The notes beneath the pieces were generated by a model, which was not told the DNA's origin, did no database searches, and saw only the letters and a list, made by a program, of their open reading frames with translations. A DNA stretch of 64,000 bases from Acridotheres tristis (lineage: Eukaryota; Chordata; Aves; Passeriformes; Sturnidae): the NCBI GenBank assembly GCA_037013685.1, contig CM072894.1:17602949-17666948 (forward strand), read 5' to 3'. Of the stretch, positions 57,892 to 64,000 are shown piece after piece. Within the stretch, counting starts at the first letter, position 1. Every line of letters starts with the position of its first letter. A program made the translations under genes and the position numbers.

Positions 57892-58255
57892 GCTGCCCAT
57901 GTGAGGCGGTCACGTGGGCGCGTGCGGCGGCGGGCGGGCCGGGAGCGCCCCCCTCCCGCCCTCGGCCGGCGCGGGCGCGGTGTGAGGGCGGCGGGCGGGA
58001 TGCGCTCCGGCCGCGGATCCCCGGTGCCCGCCGGTGCTGCCAGCTGCCCTCCTGTGCCGCCCCACCCTGCTCAGCTCCGCGGCATCCCTAGCGGCATTTG
58101 CCACTGCTCCTGCCGCCAGCGGGGACACGTGGCAGTGAGGCAGACCTGCCGGAAGTGGGGCTCCGTCCCGCATGGGTTGCAGCCATACTATTCCATGAGT
58201 GCTGGAGTTACCTCGTAATTTCTTGTCATTAAAAATAAACAAAACACAACCAACT

Positions 58256-58272
58256 AAGCAAGCAAGCAAGCA
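58256..58272 (+). repeat. (AAGC)n short repeat
   Basis: Four AAGC units. Confidence 0.85.
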
Positions 58273-58371
58273 AACACCACCACTCTCCCCTCAACTTGTA
58301 CTTGCGTGAATAAAATACGAACTACTCTTCATGAACTAATTAATGCAAAGAAGTATCTCGAAGGTAGGTGC

Positions 58372-58586
58372 CAAGAGCATGGTGCCAAACCTTTTTCAGT
58401 GGTGCCAGACCTTTTTCAGTAGTGCCAAGTGACAGGATGAGGAGCAATGGCATAACTAAAACACAAATTTCATCTCAACATGAGGAAGAGCTTTATGTTG
58501 AGGGTGGCAAAGCACTGGAGCAGGCTGCCCAGGGAAGAGCTGTAATCCTCTCTGGAGACATTCAAAACCCACTTGGGTGCATTCTA
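58372..58586 (+). mobile_element. CR1 LINE 3' fragment
   Basis: It shows the typical CR1 3' region wording: CTTTTTCAGTGGTGCCA, AAGTGACAGGATGAGGAGCA, CATCTCAACATGAGGAAGAG, GCAAAGCACTGGAGCAGGCT, GCCCAGGGAAGAGCTG, and TCTCTGGAGACATTCAAAAC. It is sense on the plus strand. It stops before the usual 3' terminal octamer repeats, so both ends are truncated. Within it a 20-bp unit is tandemly duplicated (58381-58400 and 58401-58420). CR1 is the dominant LINE of birds and other reptiles. Confidence 0.85.
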
Positions 58587-60371
58587 AAATACAGAAGTAA
58601 TACAAGGAATCCTTTCTTACATCCTCACACACATAATGATCATGTGAACACACACAGTGGTAAACTGCAGGAGAAGAAAGAAAATTGTTAAATGGGAACT
58701 GAGGCTGCTTATCTCCAGATTTATTTACCTCCTGGTACAGCCATTAGGAGTTTTTAACTTAACATGTACAAGTTTTATTATTTAGTTAAGAATAGACTCA
58801 AAGCCCAAGGCAGATGGGAATACTGAGCATATTTACCTACATGTGCTTTAGAAAAAGCCCCCAAAAATTATGAACTTGAAAGTTACACTTCAAGCATTTC
58901 TGATTTAAGGAGCAAATTCTAAGCATTCACTGATTAAGAGGATCACAGCACATTTTTTTAAACTTCGCTAGTAAAAGTGCATCTCTTAATCAGCTGCCAC
59001 AGCATGATAAGCAGCCTATCATATAGCTTATATCCAGACTACACAGTAGTTTGAAGATCAATACAATACCTTGCACTGCCTCCAAAAAATAAAACATTCC
59101 ACTTCTTATAGCCACCTTCTGCATGAACTGACATGTTTCATCATCATTATTCAGTGAGGGGAGAATGATAAGATTTTCACAGAAATAAAGCTATAGAAAT
59201 AAGTATAGAGAGAGCGTTGCTAAGCTGATCAGTTACACCTCATGAGCACCATTACCCACTGCTCACTGTTGAGAGCTATGCACACATTTCATTTGCAGGG
59301 CTGAAATGTGCATGTCTTCACTTTATTCCTAATTCTACAATGTAGTATGGTTTTTCAGGAGCGTGAATTCCATTAGGCATCATTTTATCCTCTCTTGTAT
59401 CTTGGCAAGGCTTTAGGAATCCAGACACTCAACCACTAGTTTTATAACATCAATGTGCAGTGTAAAGCAATCACGCATTCTGCTGCTTGGCCTGAGCAAC
59501 TATATGTACTCTGGAGTGGGTGTGCTTGTATGTGCTTAAAGAGAACGTGAAAGTATCCATGTATGATGAGTTATTCACCACGTTTTCCTTAACTGTCACT
59601 AAAGGAAAGAAACAGAGAGCTCTAAGGCAGCCTAGTCTCACCTTTCTTATTTGAGTCAGCAAGTATTTCCTACTCAGTGGAACGAGGCCACTGTTAGAGA
59701 AAATGAAGTGAATGCTTGGCTTTTGTCTGCATCTCTAAGCCCTAAATTCTTTACTGTAACAGCCTGAAAATTGGTGGATGGCATAACAAAATGGAGGCAA
59801 TTCTAGTTATGCTGCTACCACCTTTGTAATTACCTCGTCCTTAAGTGTCAGGCTATTTCACAAATACTTATAGGTACTGACTAGTGGTTAGATTGGACCA
59901 ATTATTTTTGCATGCCAGAAAACAAGAGGGGATCAATCAAATTACGATCAATAACATTTCAAGCGAACTGTGTAATTTTTGCAGTCTCTGGATGCATCTT
60001 AAGCCTAACAACAGTCATTATTCAGTAGTCTCTAATTTATGCTTACATGCAGGTTTTCTCCTTTTGCTAAGAAATACAAACAACAGATATAGTTTTTAGG
60101 ACCTTTATAGCAGTAAAATGGGGGTGAGTATCTCCGAAAAGAGAGATACCAGATCCTAACATAGCAAACATGAAAAAAATCATACTCTGCTGAGTTCAAA
60201 TTGTCACCAAAAGTAAATACATCACTTTCTTCTTCGTATGTATAATTGTCTTTTGGTTACAACCGACAAATCTCCTGAAATGCTTAAGATGGACAGTGAT
60301 GTTTCAAGATGTCCTGAGCATCAGGCTGAGAGGCAGTTTTGGAGAGATTACTTTTCAGTCTGGGTTTATTT

Positions 60372-60397
60372 AGTCTTCCACATTGGTGTGGAAGACT
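60372..60397. repeat. Perfect 11-bp hairpin
   Basis: AGTCTTCCACA (60372-60382) and TGTGGAAGACT (60387-60397) are exact inverse complements around a 4-nt loop TTGG. Confidence 0.9.
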
Positions 60398-63300
60398 CTC
60401 CTTGAAGAATGTTTCACATCCCATCTCACTTACATTGGTTTTGTGCTGTCAAAGCCACCAACCAATAAATGTAGAATCTCAACTTTATTTCCTCCCAAAA
60501 TATGGCAGGCTGATATTAAAATAAGCACAAGTGTGCTAAAGAAGACATAAAGCCAGGTTTTTACCTGCAAGTTTCAAAGCAGTCTGTAACATCCTGTAAG
60601 ACAACTGAGTTTTATCTTATGCACACATGAAATCTTTTATACAGCAACATAGAAACACACTTCTAGTGTAAGTATAGCAGCTGAGGTTAGGCTTAGACTT
60701 TCCTATATAAGATAGTCTTAAAAGATGATTTAATTCCACAGCAGCTTTTGCTGATGAGACTGGTGCTGTTTGGGTCCTGCTCTAATCACAAATAGGTGTT
60801 CTTTTTTTCAGCACTGATGTTCATCTGATCCAGGGTGAGAGGGTTTGGAGCCTTTAGCTTGCAAATCTCCTGTATCAGTGATATATAATCTAAAGCTACA
60901 CCAAATAAAACTTATATTACAAGTCGAGGAAAAATGAAGTAACATATTTACAGGTCCCCATCATATTAAATTCATTCTAGGCAAAGATTTTCTCTTTTCT
61001 ATGCAATGATGAAGTTTTAAAACATGAACACCCCATATAGCTCAGAGAAAAGCTTAACTAGAAGAAAGGGAAGCATCTAAAAATAGCAGCTATTGAGCAT
61101 GGAACACCTCCCTTATTGCCCTACCATTTTGAAACAAAAAAAGGGATGTCAAGCTCTTCCCATTGATCCAGATTTTCTTTACATTTTATCTCTTCAGCTC
61201 AAACTGTGCAACAACCACAAATGGAGCACGTACCTCCTGTGAGAGGAATGTTTACAGCATTACATGTTCTTTATTTACTTAAAAAAGAAGCTAGTGCTGC
61301 TCTCAGAAAAAAACAGTGCACAGTACTGCTCCTGCTACATAGCATTTTTATAAAGGCAAAGAGGGAATTCTGAATCCTCTTCCCAAGGCTTTGTCTTCAT
61401 TACCTGAGATTCCTCCAGTTTGGGTGGGAGCCTTATATCTGAAATGAACTTTGAAGAGCCAAAGTAAGACATTTTTTCCAACCTCTTATCTCTGCCTCTG
61501 GTCTGGAGAACTAAAAATATTTTGAACATGGAAATCTGAAAACTGTTGTATTAATTTTCTACAGTAGCTTATATCATTCTAGATCTAAAAGGAAGCTCTG
61601 ATACACAATGTGTAATCTTGTTTCTTGTGATGTGTATTACTGAAGGCTTTAGTGCAAGGAACAAAGAACCTGGTAAGCATGTATTTGAATGAGTAGCTAT
61701 GAGTAGAAACTGGTAGTTGTATTATTTTTCTTTTTACATTGTAAAAAAGATGAGTGATAGGGAGGCAAGCTCATTCCTACAATTTTCCCACCAGTTATAA
61801 GCCAGTATGAAGGCAGATAGCATGCCCTGCCTGAGTCGAGCTTGCATCCATTTGTATTGCTTTGTGTAATAGCCTTCCATTTTTACTGGCTGCACTAAAT
61901 TTTTAGCCTCACAGTTCCAAATATTGTCACTGGTGTGGTTAACTGCCTTTTGTAAATGGAATGTTTTAATAGAAAGAACCCAGGGTTAGATTGAAATCTT
62001 TCTGATCATTGGAGAAAAGAGCTAGCAGTGTAAACCAGCTGAAATTACTGAAAATCATGAATGACAGCATGAGGAAAAATATTTCTGGTGACTTTGGGCT
62101 GGTGTTTTTTTGGGTTTTTTTTCAGAAAATAGAAATATCTGTGACACATACTTGCTTATGAGATACAGATGTTAATATTTTACTATCCTTTTTTGCAACT
62201 TCAAGTCCAAATTATCCTAGCAAGCAATGTTTCACAAAGCAGTAGCATTACAGAATAATTTTAAATTTAAAAGCTGAAACTCCAAGGGTTTATATGATAG
62301 GCTTACCAATGTAACAGGTATTTCTAGTTCTAACAGTTTGATACGGAAGAAAGGAGGTCAGAACTGACACTGTGAGGAAAGGTAAAAAGGGAAAATATGC
62401 AACATAAGATTTTTCAAGCTTTCTAGTGTCTGACAGTCATAAAATATGATAAAAGAGAAGCATAAAGAACAACAAAGTCTCAGTAAGAGACAAAAAAAGG
62501 AATTGGAAAAAATCCATATAAGCACACACAAATCCTTCATACAGACATTATGGGCTGCTTACCCTCCTGCTGATATTGCAGAGAGAGACAATAGGTCAGT
62601 CTTGAATTGCCTAAACTGCCACATAGCAGCTTTGTGTGTTGGTTCGTAGGAGGCAAAGACATTTGCTGCCCAAGACACTCCTTCAGCAGCACACAGACCT
62701 TTATTCCCACAAATACAGCAGTTACTGTTCTTCAAATCCTGCAGCTTGAGGTGGTTTACTTTCTCAGTTCTGAAGCTATAGGTATTCTGTTGTATTTTTT
62801 GAGATTATTAGTTGCTGAACAAGAAGTTGTTTCCTAGTATCTGCAGTAGGTAACTTTTATGTTTCAAAATACCTGAAAGGGAACAGTTTGACCCAGGTTG
62901 CTGGACATAGAACACTTTTCAGAGCTTTATTTACCTCTTAGGACAAAATCTTGCATTAGCACCATTGACAGTATCTTTACATTGGAAGAAAACTTGTATC
63001 TGTCAATTGATCTAAATTCACTATTTTACTGAATTACTTGGAAGTAGATTCACTGTTGCCATGGCTGGATTAGTAAATGATAGAAGGGCAAGCCAGCATC
63101 CTGATGCCAGAAGCCTCTACAATGAAAAACTTTATAAACATACTCAGTGATCTTATGGACATTGTGAATATTCAAATGTAAAAAAACTCTCTGAAATGCT
63201 TTATCAGTATGTCGTGCAAAGTTTAACTTGAAATTTGAGTGAAGTGAAGAATCTGGATTTTATCAAAATGCAGAAAAAAGTCACGTAAACCTATTATTAA

Positions 63301-64000
63301 TAAGACTATTATTAGTATTTGCTTTAAGTTTCTGTTAGCTAGTAATAACTAAAAAGAACAATAGCACCTTAAGAAACCTAGGATTACAGCTTAAGTATTT
63401 GAATAAAAATATTTTTAATCCAGGATTACTTTAGCATCATATTGTGCTCAGAATAGGAGAGAACTCCAATAGCATTCAGCTTCAGCTCTCCAATTCTCAT
63501 GGCCCCAATATCTAGTGAAAGAGCTGCTACTAAGCCTGTGTTAATTTGTCAGCTCACAAATCCACACAATTGAAACCCTCTAGTACCTACTTACAATTCC
63601 ATACAGACAGCTGTTAGTAGTTCACAGGTCTTCTCAGCACACAAAAGTCAAACAACACTAGTTGTGTACTACACCACAAAGTATTTGTTTAAATATAGAA
63701 GGTCCCCGCTCTTAGTTATGTTAATACAGAAATTCAAACATTACACAAAACTTACTAAACTTTTATAAATAGTATTACGCTTTTTTATTTCACAATATGA
63801 CTCACTGAACAGCTGGAGTTGCCACTGTGTGTGAGACAAGCATCCTGCAGTTCACTTGTAGGTGAAATTTGTTATCCTGTTGAAAACCATGAACAAAATA
63901 TCCAGACTGGCAAGCTAGGACTTTGTCTAGCAGCATCCTGACATGTGGGTATTCAGTCAATTTTACCATGAATGCATAGTCTCTAAAATGTTAGCTTGAA

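Larger units (their letters stand above)
57480..58150. promoter_or_regulatory. METAP1D: METAP1D CpG-island promoter
   Basis: CpG-dense DNA surrounds METAP1D exon 1. An E-box CACGTG within GGTCACGTGGG lies at 57911-57916, just upstream of the start codon on the minus strand, and a second CACGTG lies at 58126-58131. No TATA box is seen, as expected for a housekeeping gene. The transcription start is inferred at about 57900-57960. USF/MYC/TFE3-type factors would be the natural binders. Confidence 0.65.
58151..64000. other. Intergenic region right of METAP1D
   Basis: AT-rich DNA containing an AAGC repeat (58256-58272), a CR1 fragment (58372-58586) and a perfect hairpin (60372-60397). HAT1 is expected further right on the minus strand from vertebrate synteny, but no HAT1 exon was recognised up to 64000. 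Confidence 0.55.

Noticed and set aside
58151..64000. HAT1 3' exons
   Set aside because: Expected nearby from synteny, but no exon matching a histone acetyltransferase could be read on the minus strand.
1..64000. CRISPR arrays, bacterial operons, phage or viral genes, tRNA genes
   Set aside because: None was seen. Splice-site structure, LINE/SINE remnants and gene content show a vertebrate nuclear genome.

Overview
The window is vertebrate DNA, most likely from a bird or another sauropsid. It carries a complete DLX1 homeobox gene and a complete METAP1D gene, both on the minus strand. The sauropsid call rests on a clear CR1 LINE 3' fragment (58.37-58.59 kb), an older CR1-like piece (30.45-30.69 kb), an ancient MIR-like SINE, and compact introns. 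The species cannot be named from the sequence alone.

Layout, left to right. (1) 1-6.27 kb is DLX1-DLX2 intergenic DNA. DLX2 is not in the window; from known vertebrate synteny it should lie just beyond the left edge on the plus strand, convergent with DLX1. The interval alternates GC/CpG-rich blocks (about 0.9-1.9, 2.2-2.8, 3.7-4.3 and 5.4-6.26 kb) with AT-rich blocks full of homeodomain sites (2.83-3.52, 4.33-5.06 and 5.09-5.42 kb). The AT-rich blocks are the expected places for the I12a/I12b forebrain and branchial-arch enhancers. A degenerate 15-bp minisatellite lies at 511-876. (2) 6.27-9.35 kb is DLX1, with three exons encoding 255 residues and an AT-rich 3'UTR. (3) 9.48-13.1 kb is the DLX1 promoter and upstream flank, with twin CCAAT boxes, a POU-type palindrome, a CpG island and an AT-rich conserved-looking block. 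(4) 13.32-57.89 kb is METAP1D, mitochondrial methionine aminopeptidase 1D, with ten coding exons encoding 338 residues. All exon junctions were placed by reading GT/AG sites, and all five metal-ligand residues are present. (5) 57.9-64 kb is the METAP1D CpG-island promoter and then intergenic DNA with a CR1 fragment. HAT1, expected further right from synteny, was not seen.

The two genes are functionally unrelated. METAP1D trims initiator methionine from mitochondrial proteins, while DLX1 is a developmental transcription factor for GABAergic neurons and craniofacial patterning. METAP1D behaves like a bystander in a DLX regulatory block: its introns hold AT-rich, homeobox-site-dense islands (13.8-14.4, 20.0-21.85, 38.1-38.7, 42.8-43.1 and 43.5-43.95 kb) that look like long-range enhancers.

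The most interesting new signal is a chain of strong plus-strand splice sites. They are a donor at 2700, a 77-nt exon at 3662-3738, and an acceptor at 6360 followed by AATAAA at 6619. Together they predict a spliced RNA crossing the enhancers and ending antisense to the DLX1 3'UTR.
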